This document shows positions 12,323 to 23,541 of a stretch of DNA of 64,000 nt, piece by piece. Each line of letters starts with the position of its first letter. Within the stretch, counting starts at the first letter, position 1. The stretch lies in the NCBI GenBank assembly GCA_948567375.1, contig OX419758.1, positions 32,307,001 to 32,371,000 on the forward strand, written 5' to 3'. A model generated the notes under the pieces. That model worked only from the letters and a program-made list of their open reading frames with translations, had not been told where the DNA came from and searched no databases. The DNA comes from Lunularia cruciata (lineage: Eukaryota > Streptophyta > Marchantiopsida > Lunulariales > Lunulariaceae). The translations under genes and the position numbers were made by a program.

Positions 12323-13245
12323 CCATTGTTAGGTTTGAGTTATTTACACTAAATCCACCAATTGGAAATTCTTCAATAGTTCTTTTTGCATTGCCGTCAA
12401 ATTGATCTTCCTTCCTTCTACAAACATTGATATTTCCCAAGTATTGTACCAAGTGAGAGCTTTATTAATCAAGTACTCATATGCAAACACACTTGTAGAA
12501 CAATCTATGATCTTTGTTGTGAATAATTGAAGGTACCAATTCATTCTTGAGATCCAATTCTACATTACTTTCATGGAGCATTTTCTTTTGTAAGGCTCAA
12601 TGTTGCATGTCTTCTTCATTTGTAACAACAATGTGGCTTCATTGCTGACCAAGGTCTAGGTCATTGTTGTGGGTGAATCTACAAGAGCTTTGCCATTGTC
12701 ATTGGGTTTTGGGATGATCCCTCGTTTTGCATTACATTATTGCTCTTGAATGTCTGGACTTGACTTTGTTATACCTCTATTGTCACCTTGATCTCTCAGA
12801 ACTTGTTCAATATCCCTTGCATTCCTTGCATTAGATCTTGCAACTATGGCTCTATGATTTATAGGCACTATGGACTTTTAATAGATACTTCTTACTTCCA
12901 TATAGGGTTAATATGAGTACTTGAGAAAGACCACAAACTATCGAGACTACCATTGGGACCTTAAAGGCTATCACTTGTTGATAAATACTCTTCACCAAAA
13001 TTGTAAACTACAAAATCCCTAACATCACTTTTGGCTTAATTACATAATAGATTTCTACTTGAGAGTTGGAAGGAAGAGAAATTGGTATATTTAGATCCAT
13101 TGCATCATAAAAAATGCAAATTATCAAATCCCATTCTCTATCATATATCACAACATGTAGAATCATAAGATTTGGAAAATTCATTATTATGTCCATGAAA
13201 TTTGGTCTAAAATGGTAGACTAGATACACTCTCACTTGCTCATCC
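12323..13245 (-). pseudogene. C1 gag N-terminus and leader, resumed after C2
   Basis: From about 12345 the sequence is collinear with the N-terminal half of C2 gag (compare 10620-11110), and from about 12860 with the C2 5' leader (compare 11110-11500). Short minus-strand pieces such as EFPIGGFSV... (12345-12450) and a region matching 'MQGMQGMLNEF' near 12790-12835 are still visible. The homology ends at about 13240, before the primer site or 5' LTR would be reached. Confidence 0.75.
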
Positions 13246-13254
13246 ATTCTAGTT

Positions 13255-14288
13255 ACACTCTTATTTGCTCATGCATCCTACCACCAAGGACGTGACTGCT
13301 CCACCATTAGCTCAATTGTACTTAGATGTAGTCTTTTCTCACCATGGCTTGTCTCGAGAGCTCATCACCAATAAAGACACTCAATTCACTAGTTTGTTTT
13401 GGGAAACACTCTTTTGCATCTTCAAAACCAAATTGGCCATGTCTATGGCTTACCATCCACAAACTAACTGACAAACAGAGTGAGCTAATTGCAATATTGA
13501 GGACATGCTCTAGGGCTTCACCTTAGATGAGCAAGAGAGGTGGGACACCTTACTTCTAATGTTAGAATTTTCCTACATCAATTTAATCAATGCATCCACA
13601 CAAGTCACATCATTCTTCCTTATGTATGGAAAGCATCCTTTCATACCTTTAAGCTTGATACAGATCCGCCCCATAGCTACCAAGGTTGACATTGTTGACA
13701 CTTTTGTTTCTAGAATCCAACAAGGGATGGAAAACACCAAGCATAGGTTGTAGACCGCCCAAAATCAACAACAAAAAAATTCACATGCACATAATCGGCA
13801 CATGGATTTCAATGTTGGGGACAAGTCTGGCTATCCACAACCAACCTCACATTAGTTGGCCCTTGTAAGGTTAGACGTTGTTTTATTGGGCATTTTCCCA
13901 CCCTTTGTCAAATTGACATAATGGCTTATCACCTTGAGCTACCGCTACCCATGAAGATCCTTCCAATGTTCCATGTTTCCTTACTACATAGATATGCATC
14001 TTGACAGCCCCACTTTCCTTCCATATAAGAAATTTGACTGTGTCTAACACTCATTGTTGGCACAAAGGCATACAAAGTCATATGCATTTTCCAAAAATGC
14101 ATCCGTGTTACCCGCCATCCTTGGTACCCGCCATCTGCATGTGGAATATCTTGTACATTAGAGAGTGCATTCATTGTATGAGGCAACATGGGAGCTAGTA
14201 GCCAATTGGACTGATGTACTAGTGTAAGTGCAATCTTTTGCACAATAGCTTTGCAATGAGAATGTTGTGTCTTAAAAGGAGGAAGGTT
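13255..14288 (+). pseudogene. C3: 5'-truncated gypsy copy, integrase and 3' end
   Basis: Plus-strand family C integrase core at 13265-13471 (TTKDVTAPPLAQLYLDVVFS, GLSRELITNKDTQFTSLFW, AMSMAYHPQTN), where the second catalytic Asp position reads NKDTQ. The post-core segment lies at 13559-13753 (NASTQVTSFFLMYGKHPFIP) and a tail runs to about 14030. Frame changes and stops are frequent. The 3' untranslated stretch ends in a purine tract (TTAAAAGGAGGAAGGTT, 14272-14288) that abuts an LTR. Everything 5' of the integrase core is missing, and the truncation point faces C1 head-on in opposite orientation. Confidence 0.78.
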
Positions 14289-14887
14289 TGTAATACTATT
14301 AGCTAGGCATATTATCTAGAGGTAAAATTTGGCTTGGTAACATCTAGAAGGATGTTATATATGATGTACTAATTATATCAGATAGAAATTTCACCAAGAG
14401 AATACTTTCACTAATAGGGTAGGAGCCAAAAACACCCTACAAACTTTAGAGCTAATTTTGAAGGCCTAAATGGATGAATTAGGCCTCAAAAATAAAAATA
14501 TTTTGCATCTCCAATACAATTGAAAAGCCTTGCCTTTCTTCCTCCACTACTCATCTTGTTGAGAGCTTTCTAGTACCTTACCCATGTGATTTTGAGCTTC
14601 CTACAGGAAGATTCTCTAAAAATTCCCTTGGTCAAACTTGTTTGACCAACCAGATACAACAAAGAACCAACATGTCATCCATCCATGCAACTACTCTAAG
14701 GGTGAAGCTTGCTAACATGTCACCAATCCATGTATCTAATCCAAGGGTGTAACTTCCTTTGAGGGAATCCTCTTTGCTATATAATAAAAGCAAAGTACTC
14801 CTTTGGGGCATCAGAATATTGAATGTGAAGCTTTGTGTTTTATCTCCTATATTTCTCTTGAGGTTCTCCTATCCTTTGAATATTACA
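14289..14887 (+). repeat. C3 3' LTR
   Basis: 599-bp family C LTR beginning TGTAATACTATTAGC and ending GAATATTACA. It reads in the opposite orientation to the LTRs of C1 and C2. The purine tract at its left edge confirms it is a 3' LTR. Confidence 0.85.
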
Positions 14888-15210
14888 CTTCAATTGGGCA
14901 TACCAAATCTGAGATCCATTCAAAAGTGATATTTCTTACACTTAACAAAATCAAAATTGCTTTTATTCTCCAAATCCATTGCTAGATTCTATCAAAAGTA
15001 GATAAAGCTATCAAAAACCTCAAAATCTTCAAATTGTGTCCCTTTTTATGAATTAGATCTCTCTTTATTCAATTGTTCACATCTTGTTACTAAGTTACTC
15101 AAATCTTGCATTTTTGGATTACACACCATATATTATAAATAGCATGAAAAGTTAGTTTGAGAAAGCAAACTATAAAGAAAAATACCAAAATTGAACTAAG
15201 TTTAGCATAT
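14888..15210. other. No recognised feature
   Basis: AT-rich intergenic sequence. I see no coding region, repeat or RNA gene here. Confidence 0.5.
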
Positions 15211-15741
15211 GTGCTTTTCATGTCTCACTTGTTCTCAAGAGTGCAGTTTTGTTCATTTTTTCATTTTTCTACTTTTGTTAAGATAAAGAAACATATTATT
15301 ATATCTAAGTAAGAAATCAATCAATGTGGTATTATTTAGCTTCATCCTTATTTTGTAGCATGAACTTTAGTGTTGATGTCTATGGTTACATGTCCTAATA
15401 TAGTTATCTTTATTTTGGTAGAAGCGGTTTTACAAGGGCTTTCCATTGACCAAAATCAGCATATTTGAAGGTCTATTTCAAAAGTACCATAAGAAGTTAT
15501 GACCACATGGATTTCAAGCTTCAACCTTGTACTCATAATTAGACTTGTACTATCTTTCTCAAACCTCTTACTATTCATCTCATACTTAGACCTTGTACTT
15601 GTCTTGTACCTAGACCTTGTATGATTGTCAAACTCAAAGCTTATACCTCATCACCTTGTACCTTGTATCTTGTACTCATGCTTGTCTCAAATGTCATTTT
15701 ACTTGTAAACTTGTATTATTCATATCTCATACCTCATACAT

Positions 15742-16484
15742 TGTAATACTCCGAGGACAAGAGAAGAGAGAAAACACAGATTGCACACTCAAACAATTGA
15801 TGCCCCAAGGGAGCACCTTCTCTTTATTATATAGACAAAGAGGATCTCCGCCAAGGAAGCTCCACCATAGGATTAGGGACACAAATAGGTGACATGTCAG
15901 CAAGCTCTACCCTTGGATTACTTACTTGGATGGGTGACATGTCTGGTCTAGGTCCTATCTAGTTGGTCAAACAAGCTTTGACTGGAGGGAATCTTTTAGA
16001 GAATCTTCCTGTAGGAATCTCAAAATCACATGAGTAAGGTACCGTTGGAAAGCTCTCAATGAGACAAAGCAAGGAGAGGGAAGTCCAGCCTTTCCTCCAT
16101 TGGGGGGGGGGGGGAATCTGCACATTTTCAAGGCCTAATTCATCCGTTTAGGCCTTTGAAATTGCCTTCAAAGATTTCAGGCATATTTTGGTTCCTACTC
16201 TATTAGTAGAAGTCCCCTTTTGGTGATACCCCTTTCTGATCTATTTAGTCCATCATGTGTAACATCCTTCCAAATGTTACCAAACCAATTCTCACCTTTA
16301 AATCATATGTCTAGCTATTGGTTCTAAGGTTCTCAAGTCTATTTTGGTTTCTACCCTATTAGTAGAAGTACTCTTTTGGTGATACTTCTATCTGATCTAT
16401 TTTGACCATTATGTATAACATCATTCTATATGTTACCAAACCGAATTTCACATCTAGATCATATGGCTAGCTCTTGGTATTACA
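15742..16484 (-). repeat. Family C solo LTR with TSD TACAT
   Basis: This 743-bp LTR has perfect inverted ends, TGTAATAC at the left and GTATTACA at the right. A perfect 5-bp duplication TACAT flanks it (15737-15741 and 16485-16489), and no internal element sequence is attached. A solo LTR is what remains after recombination between the two LTRs of an element. It contains a roughly 160-bp internal tandem duplication (about 16170-16325 and 16326-16480, both with 'TATTAGTAGAAGT' and 'GTTACCAAACC') that is missing from the C1, C2 and C3 LTRs. A run of 13 G lies at 16102-16114. Confidence 0.92.
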
Positions 16485-16921
16485 TACATGGACTCATCTT
16501 GTTTATCCTATCTCATACTCAAATCTCATACTTATACTCAAACCTTGTACTCATCTTGTACTAAGACATTTTACTACTTGTCTTAACCTTTGTACTACTC
16601 ACCTTGTTGCTTAGACTTCATACTCATCTTGTGCTCAAACCTCATAATCATGCCTTGTATCTGACCTTGTATTCCTTGTGCTTATAATCATCGCCTACCT
16701 CACCTTATATCTCATACCTTGTATGTGGGTATCATATCTCATCTTGTATCTCACATTATATCTCATCTCTTACCTAGCCTTGTATTTTTTTCTTGTACCT
16801 ATTCTTGTACTTTGTTCCTCCTAACACCATACTTTGTTTCTCATTTGAAACCTTGTAGTTGTTTCTTGTTCATTGCCTCATATTGTGAGCCGGTCTATCT
16901 CTCACTCAAGATAAATCTTTG

Positions 16922-17580
16922 ATAGCTATTAAGGTAGTGCACCATGGACTAAGAAGACAAGGAACCCCAACTCCATCACACTCCTCCAAGGTGAGAACTC
17001 CAAAGCACCTCCAAGATTCAAGTCATTGCTCATTGGAGAACTCAATGTGAGAGGGATAGTTGAAATGAAAAGATGATGAGTACCTCCTCACCCCTAGCTT
17101 ATATACTTGTGAAAAAGTTACACACTAAAGTTATCAATTATTAGAATAACTCAAATTACTATACTTAAAGTCAGCTAAAGTCAAAAGTCTGAAGGAATAT
17201 CCCAAGTACATGAGAATAATCCCATGAGTAGGTGGTCTTATCTTCACCTACCAACTAAGTCAAAGATTTTTTCACATGGGTTATCTTTGGATTATAGAAA
17301 AAGTCTTCACAAACAAGGCTTGTGGACCCAAGAGTTTTCAACTCTTTTCTCAAAGTCAAATAACTAGAAATAATACCAAGTCAATACACTAGAAGAAAAA
17401 ATAGTGGCGCTCACTCTTTTCCCTTCCTCTAAACAAGGGTCACCTTCATCTTAGCTAGGACTAACGAACTCTAGCTAATCATGACTAATGTAGAAGCTTA
17501 GCTAAACTCCATATATATATTTTTGCACCAATTGCAATATCAAACTTAATATCCCTATAGAGTATACATGCACCAATGGG
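16922..17580. other. Unclassified insertion in dispersed repeat copy 1
   Basis: Sequence without a counterpart in copy 2. It contains a TATA-like stretch (CTTATATAC, 17098-17106) and ends near CACCAATGGGTATTGCAATA. No coding potential. It could be an LTR or MITE remnant, but I found no clear terminal repeats or duplication. Confidence 0.3.
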
Positions 17581-18060
17581 TATTGCAATACTTTGTTTCT
17601 TTATATAACCTCATGCTTTGTTTCTCATTTAACCTTGTACTTTGTTTCTTGTATGTAATCTTGTACTCTTTTCTCATTCATAACCTCAATCTATTTTTCT
17701 AGTTTGTATCTCATACTATTTGTCTCACACGCAGACTACATATTGTTCATATTGTACCTCAACACCTCATACTCATGTCATTTCTTGTACTATTTGTTAT
17801 TTGTACTTATACCTTGTACCTTGTACTTTGTATCTCATATCTTGTCCCATATCATCTTGCTTATGAGTAATGCCATTGATAGCTTTCTACAAAATGAGTA
17901 GCATCCAACTTCATCATAAACAACTAAGATTCATTTTGTAGAAGCAACGTGGTAGTTTTTGTAGTTGTAGTACATGATGTTTTATATCTATACATATTTC
18001 AAATTTGAGTAGTTAGATTCTAATACATAGGTCTTATAGTATGCTTTTATCATGACATAA

Positions 18061-18820
18061 TAGTTGTAGATGATAAGTTAAGTGGCTAAGGTAGCCATGG
18101 CATGCACCTACTTAGAACTAGGTTTAGGGTTAGATAAGTATATATGATTAGCATTGAGCGGCTTAGATGTAATTAGGGATTTCTAGTACATCATAGCCAT
18201 TAGATTTCTTTGGAAGCTAAGTATTATAGTATATAGAGCTTAAACCTAATGTTCAAAATGTTCATTTAATGTATCTTTTCATTGTTGTAATGAGGCTTAT
18301 GCCATCAAGATTGTCAAGTTGGTGTATGAGTATTATTTTGCACTTTGTATGAGTGATTGCATGTTGGATTGAGTGGGAGTGAAGAATATTGATACATGAG
18401 TAACATCACTTAGTGAGGTAGGTCATTTTTGCAGAACTAGAGTGTGCAACTCTAGGGACTCTACAAAGGCCAAGAACAATACAAAGATAGATCACCACAC
18501 ACTTAGAGTATTGGAAAGTAATACCAGCATGTAAGATTCAACAATGTAGTCATTCAAGACTCTTGAGATGTTGTGCCTACTAGGAAGGGTGGAACACTAT
18601 CACAATTGTAGTTGTTAGAGTGATTGGATCCTTGGAAGATATTACTCTCTCTCTCTCTCTCTCTCTCTTAGTTTGCATGTTCTAAGATAGGATATGTGAG
18701 ACACCTTAATACATCAATTTTGTATGACATGAGCTCTATGATGTGGGTACAAATTATAGTACTTATGATTGCTTTTATAATAGTTATCAAGAATTTGGTT
18801 GGGCAATGGGAAAGGTACAA
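18061..18820. other. Non-coding stretch with a (CT)12 microsatellite
   Basis: The only structure I see is a pure CT repeat at 18645-18668. The rest is unremarkable AT-rich DNA. Confidence 0.6.
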
Positions 18821-19383
18821 AAATTCCAAGGTGAAGTGACCTTTGTTACAAATGAAACATCAAAATCAAGAATTCTTTGGATTAAATCTATTAAGATTGT
18901 GATTATTGGTCATTTTCTCTTTTTTTAGTGCACCAAAGGTGGTGACTCTACCTTCTTCTAAGAGTGGTTCTTTCATAAGAGGCTAAATAGGCAAGAATAG
19001 ACAAATCATGACATTGTGAGATTTTATCTTCATTTCTAGTAATTTTGAACCTATATCCTCAAGGGAACAATCTGTTCTTATCAATTACAATGTTAGTACG
19101 TCAAGATTGGGTTGTCATATTTTAGGCACCATTGTTGGGGATACACTCCTTGAAGTGGCTAGGAAGAAGATAAACAAGGTGATGAATGTTGTACGGAAAT
19201 TGAGTACCTAGAGATATCAAGGCACTTTGTGATTTGAGAGTATTCAAGAGAAATCAAAGGCATAAAGTTGCATGGCAAGCAACTAAGGAAAAAATCTCAA
19301 GAAGCATACACTGATCTTGATAGACAATTAGTGGTTGACGCTGGCCTTTTAGTGCTTGTCAAGAATTGTAATAAAAGAATACT
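18820..19383 (+). repeat. Repeat D, copy 1 (retroelement leader/LTR-like)
   Basis: Shares blocks with 52985-53254 plus 63169-63400: 'TCAAGGGAA.....TGTTCTTAT', 'GTGGCTAG.AG.AAGATAAACAAGG', 'GATTTGAGAGT.TT.AAGAGAAA.CAAA' and 'AAAATCT.AAG'. In the second copy this stretch is followed by a Gag-like reading frame (63470 onward), so repeat D is probably the LTR/leader region of an old gypsy-type element. Here it is cut off by the solo LTR at 19384. Confidence 0.55.
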
Positions 19384-19809
19384 TGTAACAATATGGAGTT
19401 TAGCAATGAAGTTAGTAGGGCTAACAAAGTAACAAATAAGAAAAATTAGCCTAGAATATTCCGGAAGTATCTAGGAAGCTTCTTGGGAAGCTTCTTGGCT
19501 AGCTTAGCTTGCACCTCAAGTAAGTAGCTTCTAGAAGGAAGCTTTTAGAAGCTTCCAACTAGCTTAACTTGCACGCCAAGTAGGCGGCTTCTAGAAGGAA
19601 GCTTCTTGAGAAACTTCTTGGTTAACTTGGCTTGCACTCTAAGAAAGCGGCTCAAGGAAGCTTCTTGAGAAGCTTCTCAAGGGCCTTGTATGCTACCTAT
19701 AAATACCAAAGCTGAAGCTCATGCTAGGCATTTGGAGTTTTCCCTCATTCAAGTGTCCCAATGTGAGCTTACATTCTCCTATTTCTCTCCTTGGTCTTGG
19801 CCTTTTACA
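19384..19809 (+). repeat. Solo LTR related to element A
   Basis: This 426-bp sequence begins TGTAACAATATGGAGTTTAG and ends CTTTTACA, matching the element A LTR (42806 to 42384 on the minus strand) along its whole length, with substitutions. No primer site or internal sequence follows. The flanks ATACT (19379-19383) and ATAGC (19810-19814) share only part of a 5-bp duplication. A TATA box CTATAAATA lies at 19697-19705, with GAAGCTTC-type heat-shock-like motifs upstream, the same layout as element A. Confidence 0.85.
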
Positions 19810-20340
19810 ATAGCTTTGGAGTTGAATGAAGAAGAAGTTCCTTGGAATCATATTTGAGAAGAGTATGTAAGCAATTTTATGAAACCCTCTTCTTAGAGCT
19901 TGGGCAAAGGCAAAGATTACTTGCTATTGGTACCAAAAGAAATCTTCTCCCAAGGTCAAGAAGATCAAGAAGTATGCATGTAATTTCTTTGGTTGAGCGG
20001 GAAGAGATTCATTGTTTGTAGAATCTTAGAGCATTGGATCAAGATGGAGCATGATCAAATCTTTAAAAAATCTCGACCAACTCTTGATAGATAATATTGG
20101 TGTCAAGAACTGAATTGAAGTAGAAGACATTACTTCCTTCTGGCCTGAAGGGATTCATTTTCAAAGATCCATTTGAGTATGCAAAAGAAGCAATTACATG
20201 GGCATTTATATAGGCTATTTGATTTGACAATTTTGAGCAAGATGTTGTCCAAGATCAAGCCAAATGAACTTTACCTTTGTAACTTTATTTATTGTTTTTA
20301 ATCCTCATTCTTTATGTGAGCAAGTACACTCCTATTTGAG
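19810..20340. other. No recognised feature
   Basis: Intergenic sequence between the solo LTR and the second dispersed repeat. I see no supported gene. Confidence 0.45.
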
Positions 20341-21665
20341 GAGTGGAGTAATTTACACCTCACCTATTTTCAAGAGTGCAATTTTGTTCTATTTTTTACT
20401 TTTGTTAGGGAAGAAGAACATATTATCATGTCTAGGTAAATCACTCCATATGGTATTATTTAGCTTCATCCTTGTATATTCCAAGGTACAAAAATAGTAG
20501 CCCTAAAGATCTTTGTCTCCCTCAAACTTCAACTTGGAAGAGTCATCTTATAGGAGGAATTTTGTTGCATGAACTTTGACATTAACATCTATATGGTTAC
20601 ATGTCCAAATAAAGTGATCTTTATTTTGTTAGAAGCATCTTTACAAGGGCTTTCCATTAACACTAAAATCATAGTGCTTGAAGGTCTGTATATGAAGTTA
20701 AAACCATATTGATGTTGAGCTCAAACATTATATTTGTACTCAGATCCATACTATTTGTCTCAAACCCCTTATTATTCATCTCATACTTAGACCTTGTACT
20801 TTTCTTGTACTCAGACCTTGTACTTGTCGTAGTGTCACACCTTATACCTCATAATCTAATACTCATGCTCATCTCAAATGTTGTACTTGTACTATTCATA
20901 TCTTGTACTTCATACATGGACGTCATCTCATATATCCTACCCCATACTCAAACCTCATACCCATACTCATCTTGTACTATAGACCTTGTATTATTTGTCT
21001 CAAACCTCTTACTACTCACCTCATACCTTAAACCTTGTACTCATCCCATACTCATTCCTTGTATCTGACCTTGTATTCCTTGTTCTTGTAATCATCTACC
21101 TCACCCCATATCTTGTACCTTGTACTTGGACATCATATCTCATCTCATATCTCACCTCATATCTCACTTTTTTATGTCATCCCTTACCTTGCCTCATACT
21201 TTGTTTTCCATACCTAACTCCACACTTTGTCTCTCATTTGTAACCTTGTACTTGTCTCTTGTTTGGAACCTTGTACTTTGTTTCTCATTTGTAACCTCAT
21301 ACTCTGTTTTTTGTTCATAACCTTGTACTTCATTTCTTGCTTGTAACCTTGCACTAATCATCTTGTACTCAAACCTTCTACTATTCATCTTGTACTTCAA
21401 AACCTCATATTGGTCTTATTCTCTTACCATTTTATTTCTCATACCTTGTATCTCATATCTTGTTCTAGATTGTCTTGCATACAAGTAAAGCCATCAACAG
21501 CTTCATACAAACTGAATAGCATCCAACTTCATCATAAAAGATTAAGAACCATTTTGTAGATACACTAGGGTAGTTTTCATAATTGTAGTATAGGACATTT
21601 TGTATCTATATATATTTACTATATAGTAGTTAGGTTCCAATACAAAGGTCTTGTATCATGCTTGT
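20340..21665 (+). repeat. Dispersed repeat copy 2, CTTGTACT/CTCATACT-rich
   Basis: Second, shorter copy of the repeat at 15211-18060, in the same orientation and without the LTR insertion. The pyrimidine-rich core (about 20715-21470) consists of degenerate 8-20 bp words around CTTGTACT, CTCATACT and ATCTCATACC. Short reading frames here (for example 20709-21068) are rich in Leu, Ser and Tyr only because of this composition, and are not genes. Confidence 0.6.
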
Positions 21666-23498
21666 AACTTTATAATGATATAGATACTAACATTGTTTTA
21701 GTCACTAAGCAAACCACAATGCAACATTGTGAGATTTATTTGGCTTAGAGTAGGTAGAGTATATAAGACTTTGGCCTAGTATAAATATTCAATTAGTCCT
21801 TTCAACATGAATAAAGCAAAACTGCCAAAATTCCTTTCTTGCTTGTGCTTAAATTACAGGGTTTTGGTTGTATGTCTTTGGTGAGTAGTGATGAGGAACT
21901 TTGTAGTAGGAGACTTAGTGCTTGAGTGAAAATGACCACTTGTACTTATGATTAGTTTGTGGGATCCTTTAGAGTTAGGAAGGAGCAAAATAATGCCTTG
22001 ATAGATCAAAAATGAAATGTAGTACCATGAAATCAAAAAGTGAAGTCTTATTGTCAATGCAAAGTGCTTCCAAAACTTTTCCTTATGGGAAAGGTAGAAC
22101 ACAATCTTTGGAGTTGTTTGAATAATCACATGTAGGAAATAGTTGGAATTCATCCTTAGTGAAAAGTGATCTTTTAATTTTCCATTCGCCATAGTTCACT
22201 GAAGTTGGTGACATTTCCTCTTCTAGTAGTAGTTCTTGCCCAAGAAGTTAAATTGATAAAATATAGCCAACTATGGCACTTACCTTCAAATCTAGCTATT
22301 TCTGACCAGTATATTCAAGGAAATGATCTATGATCTTGCCACTATATAACTTTTTGGTCAACATTTGTGTTCTCATAGATATAAAATAAAGTAAAAATTT
22401 AGTCTTTTATTTAAACTATCTCAAAGCAAATGAGTAACAAGAAAAAATGTATTCCTTTATTCATATTATGTATACATAAATTAAAATTTAAAAAATTTAA
22501 AAACTTGTTTCTAAGGACTTAATATGATTAGTTGGTTATGTATATTTCCTTGGTTTTGGTTGGTTCTCATAAAAAGTCTTTTTTATCAAATTTGCAAACT
22601 TCATTATTTTCCCTATTGGAAATTCTATTATCTTTTTTATTTATTTTTATTTTTATTTCTGAAATAATTTACACATTGATATCAATAGAAGTTGGAAGTT
22701 TAGCTTGTATTATGATTTATTATAATAAAATGTACAGCTATATAATTATTTTTAGTATAATAAATTTTATATTGAAAAAATGAATATACTTAAGTTTGTG
22801 AGGTAGAATCAAGGGAGGATATTAATTAGTGAGATGGTAGATGTTGATCATATAGAGAAGGACAACCAAATTAATCAATATGCTAGAATAGTGATAATCA
22901 GATACTTTATTGACTTTTAAGGTTAATATATGAGAACAATGATCACACTTCATATTATGTTTATGATTTATTATATATTTTTAATTTTATTTATCATATT
23001 TAGCTCTTTTTTCATTCTTTAAAAACTTTTATTTTCAATATAAGATTTAATTCGTAATTATTTATTGATTAAAAATATATTTATTCATATGATTATTTTA
23101 TTATCTATTATTTTATTTTAAAATTATCTATAATATCTGTACATATTCAATTTCTCTGATATTTGTATCAATTTTTAATCATTTTTTAAGGAAAAGAAAC
23201 ATAGTTTTATTTTTCTCAACATGCTCCTTTTATTGCCCTTTATCATGATTCATTTTTGGTTGAGAATATTGTGATTTTGTCTTGTATGAACATTTTCATG
23301 TTAATGTGAAAAAGTATGTTGCTTTTTATATCACTTTCTAGTTTATTTACAGCATGTATATAATGTAAATATAATTGTTTTCAACTAATGATAACTTATT
23401 ACGTGTGAAAATTTAGAATGTAGAGACAATCTCTAAGTTATCTTTTTTCCTGGGCAAATATATTAACTTGTTATATCAAAATAGAAATCATGAAAAAG

Positions 23499-23541
<43 letters not shown>

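Larger units (their letters stand above)
15211..18060 (+). repeat. Dispersed repeat copy 1, rich in CTTGTACT/CTCATACT words
   Basis: Aligns by eye with 20340-21665: shared blocks include 'CAAGAGTGCAxTTTTGTTC', 'GTATTATTTAGCTTCATCCT', 'TTTACAAGGGCTTTCCATT' and, at the 3' end, 'AGCATCCAACTTCATCATAAA'. Between these lies a long pyrimidine-skewed tract made of imperfectly repeated 'CTTGTACT', 'CTCATACT' and 'TTTGTTTCTCATTT' words (15500-15740, 16485-16910, 17580-17870). The copy is interrupted by a solo LTR (15742-16484) and by a 0.66-kb segment absent from copy 2 (about 16922-17580). No protein is recognisable, so the class is unknown; it may be the LTR or non-coding body of a large retroelement. 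Confidence 0.6.

Noticed and set aside
16102-16114. Run of 13 G as a quadruplex element
   Set aside because: A single homopolymer inside an LTR, absent from the other LTRs. Probably slippage or a sequencing-sensitive site.
20709-21320. Hydrophobic, possibly membrane-spanning proteins
   Set aside because: The frames follow the pyrimidine-rich repeated words of a dispersed repeat, and overlap each other in several phases.
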